From positions 62,001 to 126,000 of the IMG/VR virus record IMGVR_UViG_3300042868_010462: a stretch of DNA of 64,000 nucleotides. One strand, given 5' to 3'. The DNA comes from a virus. Below are positions 39,911 through 48,861 of the stretch, in pieces. A program made the translations under genes and the position numbers. Numbering within the stretch: position 1 is the first letter of the stretch; every line of letters begins with the position of its first letter. The notes beneath the pieces are model-generated. The model was given only the letters and a program-made list of their open reading frames with translations, was not told the DNA's origin and ran no database searches.

Positions 39911-41377
39911 TTAAATTTTATTAAGTTGATTTTGTATTTCCTGAGAATTAGGAATATTTTTTGTTTTTAGTAATTCAGCTATTTTTTTCGCTGTCAATCT
40001 ATCCATTTTACCAATTGAGGTTGTTAATCCATTATCTGTTTGGAATTTTTTTAATTGTTCTTGTGTTTCAGCACCAAATTTTCCATCCGCACCAAATCTA
40101 GCTAACTTATATCCTAACAATTGTAACCCATCTTGGAATGTTTTTACATTCCCTTGAATAGTGTAAGCACCAGTATCACCTTCAAATTCAGCAACCTCTT
40201 CACCCATAAATGCTAATGATTCTGCAGATGTTTGGTCAGGGTTAGCATCAGGTATACTATTTAGTATATCATAATTTATATCACTACCATCACTATTTAA
40301 CAAATCAGCAGTTCTTTTGACAAAAAATGGAACTGCAACAGAATACCCTCTTCTACTCCAAGGTGCTCCAATGGCATCTTTCGTAAATTTCTCGATAGAC
40401 ATTTCTGCGGGTATTTTTTCACCATTTTTTGAAATATAAGTAACAAGTACTTTAGAATCGGTGACATTATCAATCATTATTTTGTCCGTTTTGAAGGCAG
40501 CACCTTTTAAACGATAAGTTTTACCAGGAACAAACCCCAACTTCCTCAAAAAAAGAGGACCACTTTTTATTTTTGGTAATTTTTTAAAGAAGTTTTGCAA
40601 CCTAACTTTAAGTTGTTTACTTAATGTTAGTTGTCCTAGTTCTTTTGCTGTTGTTTTCAACAAACCAGGTTTTTTAACAACATCATCGGCAGTGGCTTTA
40701 ACTCCAGGTGTTTTTGTACCTTTAGCTTTTGCCAAAACACCATCAAAAATAGTTTTTACTCTATCGTAAAATTTTTGAATATACTTGGATATATTATCTC
40801 CATGTTTACCTAAAATATTTCTAGCTAACTTTGATTGTAATGCTTTTTGAAGTAAATTTTTTATACCACCAAGAATTGTTCCTAAATTTTTTCCAATAAT
40901 TTCTAACGCGCCCAAAACAGCCTTTGAAGCAAATCCTCTACCTGTTTTTATTGCATTTTTTAAAACTGGGGCAACAGCTTGTAGTGGACCGGGTAATATT
41001 ACAAAAGCAAAAGTTATTGCTGCCATAGTGTATAGTGAATCTCTCTCCTCAGCAGGTTTAAATTGAGCTTCTATAATGTAACTGAGGGCATTCAAAGCAT
41101 CTACGATAGCTCCTGAACCGGGAATTACGAAGTCCATTCCAGCAGACAATAAATCAGCCCCTGTATGAAGAATATCACTGATACTCCAACCTTCCATAAT
41201 TGGAACTTCTTCACCTGTTTGACAAGAATATATTTTGTTTTCATACATAATATATTTTCCATCAGGTGTGTACTTACACTCTAACAATTTTTGTAAAGGT
41301 CTTACCTCATCCTTTACGATACCATATAAATTTAAAATATGACTTCTATCTGATTCAGAAATTATAAACTTTTGCAT
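39911..41377 (-). CDS. Large pre-toxin-like virion protein with peptidoglycan-binding domain
   Basis: 488 residues. N-terminal tag MQKFIISESDRSHILNLYGI (ISE-S). Then a hydrophobic region GWSISDILHTGADLLSAGMDFVIPGSGAIVDALNALSYII (residues about 79-120) and AITFAFVILPGPLQAVAPVLK, resembling pre-toxin modules; a helical Lys-rich stretch; and a C-terminal PG_binding_1-type domain (GADGKFGAETQEQLKKFQ, about 438-455). The neighbour at 37274 shares the WSISDI phrase. Candidate tail protein that binds cell wall and perturbs membranes. Confidence 0.6.
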   Translation of the reverse strand: MQKFIISESDRSHILNLYGIVKDEVRPLQKLLECKYTPDGKYIMYENKIYSCQTGEEVPIMEGWSISDILHTGADLLSAGMDFVIPGSGAIVDALNALSYIIEAQFKPAEERDSLYTMAAITFAFVILPGPLQAVAPVLKNAIKTGRGFASKAVLGALEIIGKNLGTILGGIKNLLQKALQSKLARNILGKHGDNISKYIQKFYDRVKTIFDGVLAKAKGTKTPGVKATADDVVKKPGLLKTTAKELGQLTLSKQLKVRLQNFFKKLPKIKSGPLFLRKLGFVPGKTYRLKGAAFKTDKIMIDNVTDSKVLVTYISKNGEKIPAEMSIEKFTKDAIGAPWSRRGYSVAVPFFVKRTADLLNSDGSDINYDILNSIPDANPDQTSAESLAFMGEEVAEFEGDTGAYTIQGNVKTFQDGLQLLGYKLARFGADGKFGAETQEQLKKFQTDNGLTTSIGKMDRLTAKKIAELLKTKNIPNSQEIQNQLNKI

Positions 41378-41418
41378 ATTGTTTTTTTTTAATAAATACT
41401 ATAAACTATTTTGTTTAA

Positions 41419-41715
41419 TCAAATGTTATCCAATAATTGTTTTTTTGTTATGGTATAACTTTCTTCTATTTTTTTCTTTTTCTTTTTTTTGTTAAAATCT
41501 TTTTCATACATCCACTTATCAGCATCTTCTAATAAATTATAAGTTCTGCCATTATCCCATTTGACATTATATTGTTTGTGTCCAAACACAACTACATATG
41601 GATTATTAAACTTATCTATAGGAACAACAACACCTCCTTCGTAAGTCATATTTGGTTCACCTTCCATAGTTAGTAGAATAACTCTATCACCAACCTTTAA
41701 TTCTGGATTAATCAT
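41419..41715 (-). CDS. Small SH3-like hypothetical protein
   Basis: 98 residues. The N-terminal beta-rich part (KVGDRVILLTMEGEPNMTYEGGVV) resembles a small barrel, the centre holds a Lys-run (NKKKKKKKIEES, with IEE-S) and the end TITKKQLLDNI. Function unknown. Confidence 0.5.
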   Translation of the reverse strand: MINPELKVGDRVILLTMEGEPNMTYEGGVVVPIDKFNNPYVVVFGHKQYNVKWDNGRTYNLLEDADKWMYEKDFNKKKKKKKIEESYTITKKQLLDNI

Positions 41716-41736
41716 AATTTTAGTTTTGTATATAAA

Positions 41737-41744
41737 TATTTATA
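41737..41744 (+). promoter_or_regulatory. TATTTATA promoter-like motif
   Basis: Exact motif 14 nt upstream of the start at 41759. Confidence 0.45.
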
Positions 41745-41758
41745 CAATATTTATTATT

Positions 41759-42382
41759 ATGAAAATTATAATCACCGAACAACAAAAAAGAATAATTATC
41801 ACTGAAAGTACTGGTGAGGAACTTGGTAATTTAATCAAACAAAATACTGAAAGGGTAAAAAAAATTGTAAATGAAGCTCAAGACCAAATTGGTATGAACT
41901 TACAATTTTTATTAACTTGGGGTGCTGGTATTGGTGGTTTTATGGGTCCTGTTGAAGATTTCGTAAGAGGAAAATATCCTGAGATTGATGAGAACGAGTT
42001 AGTTTTAATTTTGATTGGTATAATTGCAACATATTTTATAGACAACAAAAAAATTGTTACAAAAATCTATACAAAAATACAAGAGGATGGTTTGAGTGGG
42101 ATTTTTGATAGAATATTGAAAAAAACTGATACATTCACAAATACATTTATCAATTTTATTGATAGCTTGGGTTTAACTTTCCACAAAATAACAAATATGT
42201 TAAGCTATACTTTTATTATCCCAATATTACCTATGATATATCAAATGGTTGAAGATGGAAGTACTGAAAATGTGGATTTGAAACAATTAGCTATCAGAAT
42301 TATTAGTTTTACAGGTTTAACACTTTCAGGTATCATCTTCAAAGAATTATTATCCAAATTAGTTAAAAGATTCAAATCATAA
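41759..42382 (+). CDS. Tagged membrane protein
   Basis: 207 residues from the ATG at 41759 (MKIIITEQQKRIIITESTGE); an upstream in-frame start at 41726 is not needed. The N-terminal tag contains ITE-Q and ITE-S. Four or more hydrophobic segments follow (NLQFLLTWGAGIGGFMG, LVLILIGIIATYFI, SYTFIIPILPMIYQM, LAIRIISFTGLTLSGIIF). Possibly delivered with the virion. Function unknown. Confidence 0.6.
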   Translation: MKIIITEQQKRIIITESTGEELGNLIKQNTERVKKIVNEAQDQIGMNLQFLLTWGAGIGGFMGPVEDFVRGKYPEIDENELVLILIGIIATYFIDNKKIVTKIYTKIQEDGLSGIFDRILKKTDTFTNTFINFIDSLGLTFHKITNMLSYTFIIPILPMIYQMVEDGSTENVDLKQLAIRIISFTGLTLSGIIFKELLSKLVKRFKS

Positions 42383-42434
42383 TATTTGAGTTTTCAAGAT
42401 TTATATTTTATCCTTAAATCAAAAAGGATAAATT

Positions 42435-43460
42435 ATGCAAAAATTCGACTTTAAGGACATTACACTAGTTCCTGAAACAATTTCCACAATATCATCAAGA
42501 AGTGAAATTAATATTTTCACACCAGAGGGGTCTCTCCCAATCATAGTTAGTCCAATGGACACTGTAGTTAACAAAGAAAATTACGAAATATTCCTAGATG
42601 AAAACCTTGAGGTATGTTTACCTAGAGGTGAAAGGCCATACTACGACAATACATTTTGGTCAATTTCTTTATCAGACTTTGAATTAATGATACATAAACA
42701 TAAAACTTATGGTACTATGGTTCATCAAAAAAGGATATTGGTTGATATTGCAAATGGTCATATGTCAAAACTATATGACTTGTGTAAGTATTTCACTGAA
42801 AATATGAAAAGTACAAACCAATTAATGATTGGAAATATTGCAAATCCTAATACATACGAGTTATTTGCCGAACTTGGTGTCGATTATATTAGAGTTGGTA
42901 TTGGTGGTGGTTCAGGATGTTTAACTTCAGCAAATACTGGTGTGCATTATCCAATGGCTTCTTTAATATCAGAGTGTTATAACATCAAAAAGAAAAGAGG
43001 TTATACAACAAATATTGTTGCTGATGGTGGATTTAGAAACTATGATGATATTATCAAAGCATTAGCCCTTGGTGCCGATTATGTGATGTTAGGTGGAGTA
43101 TTAAACAAAACATTGGAATCTTGTTCTCCTGTTTATTTAGGTAAACTCATTCCATTAAATGAAAATACCTCCAAATATGTTTGGAATAATTTCAAATTCC
43201 TTAGAAAGTTTATGTATAAGAAATTTAGAGGAATGAGTACAAAAGAAGTACAAAGAAAGTGGGGTAAAAATAAGTTGATTACATCTGAGGGTATTACGAA
43301 ATACAATAAGGTAGAATATACATTAGATAAATGGATTGAAAATCTTGTAGACTATCTAAAATCAGCAATGTCTTATACTAATTCAAAAACACTTGAGGAG
43401 CTCAAAGAAACCGAATATGTGTTTATAACAGAAAATGCTTTGAAAAGATTTAATAAGTAA
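42435..43460 (+). CDS. IMP dehydrogenase/GMP reductase-like enzyme
   Basis: 341 residues, a TIM-barrel purine oxidoreductase. N-terminal FDFKDITLVPE and SPMDTVV; the Cys loop is GIGGGSGCLTSANTGVHYP (about 155-173), with the catalytic Cys kept but the usual Arg after CxT replaced (CLTS); then VADGGFRNYDDIIKALALGADYVMLGG and RGMSTKEVQ. No CBS domains, as in GMP reductase. Would interconvert guanine and inosine nucleotides for DNA synthesis. The altered loop leaves activity open. Confidence 0.85.
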   Translation: MQKFDFKDITLVPETISTISSRSEINIFTPEGSLPIIVSPMDTVVNKENYEIFLDENLEVCLPRGERPYYDNTFWSISLSDFELMIHKHKTYGTMVHQKRILVDIANGHMSKLYDLCKYFTENMKSTNQLMIGNIANPNTYELFAELGVDYIRVGIGGGSGCLTSANTGVHYPMASLISECYNIKKKRGYTTNIVADGGFRNYDDIIKALALGADYVMLGGVLNKTLESCSPVYLGKLIPLNENTSKYVWNNFKFLRKFMYKKFRGMSTKEVQRKWGKNKLITSEGITKYNKVEYTLDKWIENLVDYLKSAMSYTNSKTLEELKETEYVFITENALKRFNK

Positions 43461-43462
43461 TA

Positions 43463-43738
43463 TCAAACAAAGGTAATCAGGACTTTTAATTCTTGATTAC
43501 CTTTTATTACTCTATGATATACACCTTCAGGTATATAATACTTTTCACCAATAACTAATTTTTTAGGGAATTCGTTGTCCATTTGTAAAAACCAATCATC
43601 CCCATCCAATATTTCAACTAATCTATTTTCCCTATCACGATGCCATTTTAATTCCTCATCGTCAACATCAGGTGAAAATGTTCTTAATCGTTTATTACCA
43701 ATTATTTCTTGTTCGAAAGGTAGTTTTTCCATTACCAA
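43463..43738 (-). CDS. Cupin-like protein
   Basis: 91 residues: WHRDRENRLVEILDGDDWFLQMDN...IPEGVYHRVIKGNQELKVLI follows the cupin pattern with two His and other polar ligands. It resembles small phage cupins. Overlaps the upstream gene by 7 nt. Metal or ligand unknown. Confidence 0.75.
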   Translation of the reverse strand: MVMEKLPFEQEIIGNKRLRTFSPDVDDEELKWHRDRENRLVEILDGDDWFLQMDNEFPKKLVIGEKYYIPEGVYHRVIKGNQELKVLITFV

Positions 43739-44358
43739 CTAGCACTTGACTTTAAACCCAATTTTTTTGCGTGTCGACCAACATTACAACTCCAATAACC
43801 AGCAGTTGTTCTATCTTTCTTTTGGTCACACTTATGTCTTGCTCTAAATGATTTTGCTGCTTTTGGATTTCTATTTCTCACCTTTAGGTTGGGGTCACCA
43901 AATGTTACTTTCTTGATTGTTCCTTTTGGTGTTTTAACATATACCGCAAACTTTTTAGGTCCTCCTGGTGTTCTAAATGGTGAATTAAGTTTAACATTTT
44001 TTCCGTGATGTTTTGCTTCAAACAATAATTCTTCAACTTCCTCTTCATACATTGGAGCATCTAACCATACCTCATCCCCATTTTCTAATAAAACTTTTTT
44101 ACCTAAATCTGACTCAACCAACCAAGTGTCCTCTTCATTCAATTCTATTTTACCATCATAATATAAGTTTCTTACCTCATTAATTAACTTAAAATATTTC
44201 TCAGAGTATATTCTAAAAATATTTTCATTCAATGGAATCTTATTTTCCAAATGATATTTTAAATCCTCAGAAATCATACAATGTTCAGTCAATTTCATTA
44301 CCGGATTTAGTGATTCTCTTAGAACTTTCTTTATTAAGTTATCTAACTTGGTACTCAT
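43732..44358 (-). CDS. DUF5872-like protein with tag-like N terminus
   Basis: 208 residues. The C-terminal 80 residues (KLNSPFRTPGGPKKFAVYVKTP...VTFGDPNLKV...SFRARHKCDQ...TTAGYWSCNVGRHAKKLG) match a phage domain named DUF5872, often found with prohead or scaffold proteins. The N terminus holds LRE-S, LTE and ISE phrases. Probably part of head morphogenesis. Confidence 0.7.
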   Translation of the reverse strand: MSTKLDNLIKKVLRESLNPVMKLTEHCMISEDLKYHLENKIPLNENIFRIYSEKYFKLINEVRNLYYDGKIELNEEDTWLVESDLGKKVLLENGDEVWLDAPMYEEEVEELLFEAKHHGKNVKLNSPFRTPGGPKKFAVYVKTPKGTIKKVTFGDPNLKVRNRNPKAAKSFRARHKCDQKKDRTTAGYWSCNVGRHAKKLGLKSSASW

Positions 44359-44422
44359 ATATTTTGTTTTTAAAATAAATATCCTTATATTAGTAATGAT
44401 ATTTTATAATCACAATTAATAA

Positions 44423-44653
44423 ATGACTATGTTACTAATTTTATTTTTAATCGTTCATACCTTTATAAGAATATACATTTTTGCTAAAGTATTTTATCTA
44501 ATGTGTATGACTTATTATTATCCCGAAACATATCCTATTTCATTATTAACTTGGTGGATTTATTTTTTAATTTTTGATATATGGATTGACCATTTATTGA
44601 ATAACAAAAAAATAGAAAAAGTAATAGAAAAAAAAGATGAGTCCATCGATTGA
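44423..44653 (+). CDS. Small membrane protein
   Basis: 76 residues with two hydrophobic helices (MLLILFLIVHTFIRIYIFAKVF and LLTWWIYFLIFDIWI), then a short charged tail. No family recognised. Confidence 0.55.
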   Translation: MTMLLILFLIVHTFIRIYIFAKVFYLMCMTYYYPETYPISLLTWWIYFLIFDIWIDHLLNNKKIEKVIEKKDESID

Positions 44654-44682
44654 GGGATTTTTTTATTTTGTTAATCTTGTTA

Positions 44683-44690
44683 TATTTATA
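44683..44690 (+). promoter_or_regulatory. TATTTATA promoter-like motif
   Basis: Exact motif 13 nt upstream of the start at 44704. Confidence 0.45.
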
Positions 44691-44703
44691 AAGAAAAAAG
44701 TTT

Positions 44704-45231
44704 ATGAAAGGTTACAATATAAAAGAATCTAATATACGTAAAGTTATCCGACAAAAATTAATGGAACAAATGGAAACGTCTGAACCAAAGGAAGAAAAAA
44801 AAGTTAGATGTGTTCCTGAAAATATTATGCCATTGGAGGAAATTGTAGGAAATGCTGGAGAGTATGTAACATACGCACCTGGTGTTACAAAAAGAAAAAT
44901 GGGAGTTAATTCTATGGTAGATACTTTAGGTATTTTGAATAATTTAAGATTATTCAAAGACATCAAAGATGGTGGTTCTCACTTAGCTTACGATATGATG
45001 CACCATTTAAATAAGTTCAGAAACAAAAATTATTACGATGAAACAACAGGTGGTTGTAATAAAGCTATGGACAAAATTATTGAATTATACAAAGAAAACG
45101 AACACGGAACTGAACTTGTTAAAGATATTGAGAGAGTTTTAAATCTTCAAACTAAAGATGATGAATTAACTCCATCACCAAGAGCGAAAGAATACCTGAA
45201 AAGAGCTTTGGCTTTAGTTAAAGGTGAATAA
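44704..45231 (+). CDS. Tagged hypothetical protein
   Basis: 175 residues. The N terminus MKGYNIKESNIRKVIRQKLMEQ combines IKE-S and LME-Q, matching the tag family. The rest is helical and charged, with a Cys (EKKVRCVPENIMP); no known fold. Probably packaged in virions; inference. Confidence 0.6.
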   Translation: MKGYNIKESNIRKVIRQKLMEQMETSEPKEEKKVRCVPENIMPLEEIVGNAGEYVTYAPGVTKRKMGVNSMVDTLGILNNLRLFKDIKDGGSHLAYDMMHHLNKFRNKNYYDETTGGCNKAMDKIIELYKENEHGTELVKDIERVLNLQTKDDELTPSPRAKEYLKRALALVKGE

Positions 45232-45283
45232 TCTAACCTCTTAGGAGGACTATTAGGACCGTTTGCTGTTACGGCAACAAAAA

Positions 45284-45310
45284 AAGAGGACATCGCTACG
45301 TCCTCTTTTT
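45284..45310. terminator. Hairpin terminator
   Basis: AAGAGGAC/GTCCTCTT with loop ATCGCTAC, then T-run. Confidence 0.75.
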
Positions 45311-45342
45311 CTTTTATATCCTATTTATTAAGAAAATTTACT

Positions 45343-45639
45343 ATGAAAAACAAACTATTTTTCGGATGGGAAAATATTAAATGGTTAATTAGAGAAGTTA
45401 CTAATATGTATTCATCTAAAGAATCATTTTTTTCCAAAAAAAGGATTGAGTCCGGAATCGCTTTCATCATTGCACAATGGGGAATGATTTTCTTTTTATT
45501 AGAAAAACATTCAGTTCTAACAATGACTGATTTGATTATGTGGGCAGGTGTTGAGTTTGCAATCTCAGGTTATATTATTCACCAAATCCAAAAAGAAAAG
45601 AAAACTGAAGAACAAAAAGAAGAAACCCCCAACGAATAG
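45343..45639 (+). CDS. Small membrane protein
   Basis: 98 residues, charged N terminus, two membrane segments (IAFIIAQWGMIFFLL and LIMWAGVEFAISGYII), Lys/Glu-rich C terminus. This is holin-like in topology; no evidence beyond that. Confidence 0.5.
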   Translation: MKNKLFFGWENIKWLIREVTNMYSSKESFFSKKRIESGIAFIIAQWGMIFFLLEKHSVLTMTDLIMWAGVEFAISGYIIHQIQKEKKTEEQKEETPNE

Positions 45640-45653
45640 TCAGGGGTTTTTTG
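45624..45653. terminator. Hairpin terminator
   Basis: AACCCC/GGGGTT hairpin with T-run between converging genes (membrane protein and dnaK). Confidence 0.75.
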
Positions 45654-45655
45654 TT

Positions 45656-47521
45656 TTACTTTACTTCTTCAAACTCTACATCTGAACCTGTAAAACCATC
45701 AGTGTTTTCAGTTTGTTCACTCACATTACTATAAAGTTCTTGGGTAATTTTTTGCATAATTGAATTAACATTATCTAACGCAGGGTCAATTTTTTCAATT
45801 TCACCAGTGTTTTTAGCCTCTTTTAATTCCTCCAAACCTTTTTTAACTTCTTCTTTGTGTTCATCAGAGATTTTTTCATCCAAATCCTTCAAAGTTTTCT
45901 CAATATTAAAGATTGTACTATCAGCCTCATTGATTTTTTCAGCTTTTTCTTTAGCTAATTTATCACTTTCAGCATTTTCCTCAGCTTCTCTCTTCATTCT
46001 GTCGATTTCTTCTTGTGAAAGTCCAGATGATGACTCAATTCTAATCGTTTGTTGTTTGTTTGTTCCCTTGTCTAAGGCCGAAACATTGATAATACCATTT
46101 GCATCGATGTCAAAAGTAACTTCGATTTGAGGAATACCTCTCATTGATGGTGGAATACCATCTAAATGGAATCTACCAATAGTTCTGTTGTCTTTTGCCA
46201 TTGGTCTTTCACCTTGTATTACGTGAATTTCAACAGAAGGTTGATTATCTACCGCAGTTGAGAAGATTTGTGACTTTTTGGTTGGAATTGTTGTATTTGC
46301 TTCGATTAATCTTGTCATTACACCACCCATTGTCTCAATTCCTAATGAAAGTGGGGTAACATCCAATAAAAGAACATCTTTTACATCACCAGCTAATACA
46401 CCACCTTGAATCGCAGCACCCAAAGCAACAACTTCGTCAGGATTTACACCTTTTGACGCTTCTTTTCCGAAAAACTTCTTAACTGCTTCTTGAATTGCAG
46501 GGATTCTAGTAGAACCACCAACCAAAATAACCTCATCAATGTCATTAATTGTCAATCCAGCGTTTTTAAGAGCTGATTTACAAGGTGCAATCGTTCTTTC
46601 AACCAATTTATCAATAATTTGTTCAAACTTTGCTCTTGTAAGTGTTTTTACAAGGTGTTTTGGTTGATTATCAATTACCATAAAGTAAGGTAAGTTAATT
46701 TCAGTACTTTGAGATGAAGATAATTCAATTTTTGCCTTCTCAGCTGCCTCTCTTAACCTTTGGATTGCCATAGAATCATCATTCCAAGCACCATTGTTCT
46801 CATTTTTGAACTCGTTTTTTAACCAATCAGAAATAGCATTGTCAAAGTCATCACCACCTAAGTGTGTATCACCATCGGTTGATAATACTTCAAATACACC
46901 ACCACCTAATTCTAGTACAGATACATCGTGTGTACCCCCACCACAGTCAAAAACAACGATTTTAGAGTCCTTGTTTTTCTTATCAAGACCATAAGCAAGA
47001 GCAGCTGCAGTTGGTTCATTGATAATTCTCTTAACTTTCAGACCCGCAATCTCACCAGCTTCTTTTGTTGCTTGTCTTTGAGCATCATTGAAGTAAGCAG
47101 GAACTGTGATAACGGCTTCAGTTACTTCTTGACCCAAATAATCTTCAGCAGTTTGTTTCATTTTCTGTAACACCATTGCTGAGATTTCTTGAGGTGAGAA
47201 TTGTTTATCATCAATCTCTACTCTTGGGGTGTTGTTTTTCCCTTTTACGACCTTATAAGGAACTCTCTTAACCTCTGACTTGGTTTCGTCATAATTTGAG
47301 CCCATAAAGCGTTTGATTGAATAAATTGTTTTGTCAGGATTGGTTACAGCTTGTCTTTTTGCTGGGTCTCCAATCTTTCTTTCACCATTGTCAACAAATC
47401 CAATGATTGAAGGGGTTGTTCTTTTACCTTCATTGTTTGTTATTACAATTGGTTCTCCATTTTCCATTACGGCTACACACGAGTTTGTAGTCCCTAAATC
47501 GATTCCAATAATTTTACTCAT
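45656..47521 (-). CDS. dnaK: Hsp70 chaperone DnaK
   Basis: 621 residues from the ATG at 47521; an upstream in-frame ATG at 47587 adds an atypical 22 residues. Opens [18 protein letters not shown] (phosphate 1); later [32 protein letters not shown] (phosphate 2), [15 protein letters not shown] (adenosine), and the substrate-binding domain with [17 protein letters not shown] and a short C-terminal acidic EFEEVK. This is full length and bacterial in type. Neither DnaJ nor GrpE is in the window. A palindrome TGACA-N3-TGTCA lies about 100 nt upstream. Confidence 0.97.
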   Translation of the reverse strand: MSKIIGIDLGTTNSCVAVMENGEPIVITNNEGKRTTPSIIGFVDNGERKIGDPAKRQAVTNPDKTIYSIKRFMGSNYDETKSEVKRVPYKVVKGKNNTPRVEIDDKQFSPQEISAMVLQKMKQTAEDYLGQEVTEAVITVPAYFNDAQRQATKEAGEIAGLKVKRIINEPTAAALAYGLDKKNKDSKIVVFDCGGGTHDVSVLELGGGVFEVLSTDGDTHLGGDDFDNAISDWLKNEFKNENNGAWNDDSMAIQRLREAAEKAKIELSSSQSTEINLPYFMVIDNQPKHLVKTLTRAKFEQIIDKLVERTIAPCKSALKNAGLTINDIDEVILVGGSTRIPAIQEAVKKFFGKEASKGVNPDEVVALGAAIQGGVLAGDVKDVLLLDVTPLSLGIETMGGVMTRLIEANTTIPTKKSQIFSTAVDNQPSVEIHVIQGERPMAKDNRTIGRFHLDGIPPSMRGIPQIEVTFDIDANGIINVSALDKGTNKQQTIRIESSSGLSQEEIDRMKREAEENAESDKLAKEKAEKINEADSTIFNIEKTLKDLDEKISDEHKEEVKKGLEELKEAKNTGEIEKIDPALDNVNSIMQKITQELYSNVSEQTENTDGFTGSDVEFEEVK

Positions 47522-47621
47522 ATTTTGTTCGTTTTTGTTTGAATTATATTGTTTATTTTTTATGTAGTCAATTCTACTCACAAACATTTGTTATAAAAAA
47601 TTAATCCAAACCTTTTTAACC

Positions 47622-47634
47622 TGACAAATTGTCA
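47622..47634. promoter_or_regulatory. Palindromic operator TGACA-N3-TGTCA (dnaK)
   Basis: Perfect inverted repeat TGACA AAT TGTCA, flanked by C and G making a 15-bp palindrome, in the dnaK upstream region. Same layout as at 6310-6322 upstream of clpC. Confidence 0.65.
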
Positions 47635-47768
47635 GTTTTAATGACAAAACATAATTTTTTTTATTATTTTTATAAAAAAATTGATTTTTCTAAAATCTTA
47701 TCGTATTTATTCCTAAAAGAAAAAAAATGGACATCAATCTAAACAACATATACAATTTTTAATTCATA

Positions 47769-47797
47769 ACCCCCTTATTATTAGGGGGCTTTTTTTT
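47769..47797. terminator. Hairpin terminator in the dnaK upstream region
   Basis: CCCCC/GGGGG hairpin followed by eight T, upstream of the synthetase-like gene; the transcript it ends is not obvious. Confidence 0.6.
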
Positions 47798-47827
47798 ATA
47801 AACCAATAAACAAAATTAATAACAAAA

Positions 47828-48661
47828 ATGAAAAACACACAAATCTACAACGAGTTAGTACAAAAGATGAGAAACTTTTTCCAAGCCAAAGGTTTCTTGG
47901 AGGTTCCAACACAATCTAGACTTTCAATCCTTGCCGCTTGTGAAAATCCACATAGCATCACAAAATTTGAATATTCAGGTGAAATTTGGCCTTTACCACA
48001 AACAGGTCAAATGTGGTTGGAATATGAATTACTTCTAAATCCTGAATTTCCTGGTGTATATTGTATCTCCACATCATACAGACAAGAAGCAAACCCAATC
48101 CCTGGTCGTCACGACTTAATCTTCCCTATGTTCGAAGTTGAAACAAAAGGAACTAAAGAAGATATGGTTAAACTTCAAGCGGAAATGTTAGAATATTTGG
48201 GATTTGATATTCCAATAGTTGTAGATTATAATGAACTTTGTGAAAAATACGGAACTGAAATCCTTGAAGCTGAACACGAAACAAAAATGTGGAATGAAAT
48301 CGGTGATTCTATCTCACTTCAAAACTTCCCATTGAGAACAAATCCTTTTTGGAATATGCAAAAGGGTGAAGGTGACAAATTCCAAAAGGTTGATGTTATC
48401 CTTTTCGGTCAAGAAACAATCGGTTCTGCTGAAAGAAGTTGTGATAAAGAAAGTATGAAAGAAATGTTCTACACAATCGAAGGTGGGAACTACTCAGCAA
48501 AACTTTTTGAATTATTTGGTAAGGAAAGAGTAGAAAAAGAATTGGAACATTTCTTATCTTTGGATTTCTTCCCAAGATTTGGATGGGGTTGTGGCCTTAC
48601 AAGATTGGCAAGAGCTTATGAATTGAATCTTACAAAAAAACTTACTGAAGCAATCATTTAA
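47828..48661 (+). CDS. Class II aminoacyl-tRNA synthetase-like core (AspRS/AsnRS/AsnA family)
   Basis: 277 residues. Motif 2-like segment YCISTSYRQEANPIPGRHDL (about 77-96), the following FPMFEVETKG, and motif 3 FPRFGWGCGLTRLARA (about 251-266), as in AspRS, AsnRS and AsnA-related enzymes. The N-terminal anticodon-binding domain is absent, so it cannot be an ordinary tRNA ligase. It could make asparagine or aminoacylate a small molecule or protein. Confidence 0.8.
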   Translation: MKNTQIYNELVQKMRNFFQAKGFLEVPTQSRLSILAACENPHSITKFEYSGEIWPLPQTGQMWLEYELLLNPEFPGVYCISTSYRQEANPIPGRHDLIFPMFEVETKGTKEDMVKLQAEMLEYLGFDIPIVVDYNELCEKYGTEILEAEHETKMWNEIGDSISLQNFPLRTNPFWNMQKGEGDKFQKVDVILFGQETIGSAERSCDKESMKEMFYTIEGGNYSAKLFELFGKERVEKELEHFLSLDFFPRFGWGCGLTRLARAYELNLTKKLTEAII

Positions 48662-48663
48662 TT

Positions 48664-48849
48664 ATGGCGAAAAAACTAAACCCTGAACCTCAAATGACAC
48701 AAGATACCAAATCAGAAGTTGTTATAGACCACGGAGATATCATCCAAATATGGAAATATGACAAAAAATTGGGTAGAAATGCCTATGAAGTGGAAAATGT
48801 TTATAAAGGGGAAGCTAAGTTTAGTAAATTAAAAAAGGGGTCGAAATAG
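48664..48849 (+). CDS. Small basic hypothetical protein
   Basis: 61 residues (MAKKLNPEPQMTQDTKSEVVIDHGDIIQ...), charged, no known domain. Follows the synthetase-like gene by 2 nt, so co-transcribed; it may be a partner. Confidence 0.5.
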   Translation: MAKKLNPEPQMTQDTKSEVVIDHGDIIQIWKYDKKLGRNAYEVENVYKGEAKFSKLKKGSK

Positions 48850-48861
48850 ACCCCCTTTTTT
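48835..48861. terminator. Hairpin terminator
   Basis: GGGGTC/GACCCC hairpin spanning the end of the small gene, followed by T-run. Confidence 0.8.

Noticed and set aside
44423-45639. Holin call for the two small membrane proteins
   Set aside because: Topology alone is not enough, and neither is next to the endolysin gene.
47522-47587. Upstream ATG extending DnaK by 22 residues
   Set aside because: Hsp70 proteins begin near [12 protein letters not shown]; the extra residues are Asn/Lys-rich leader translation.
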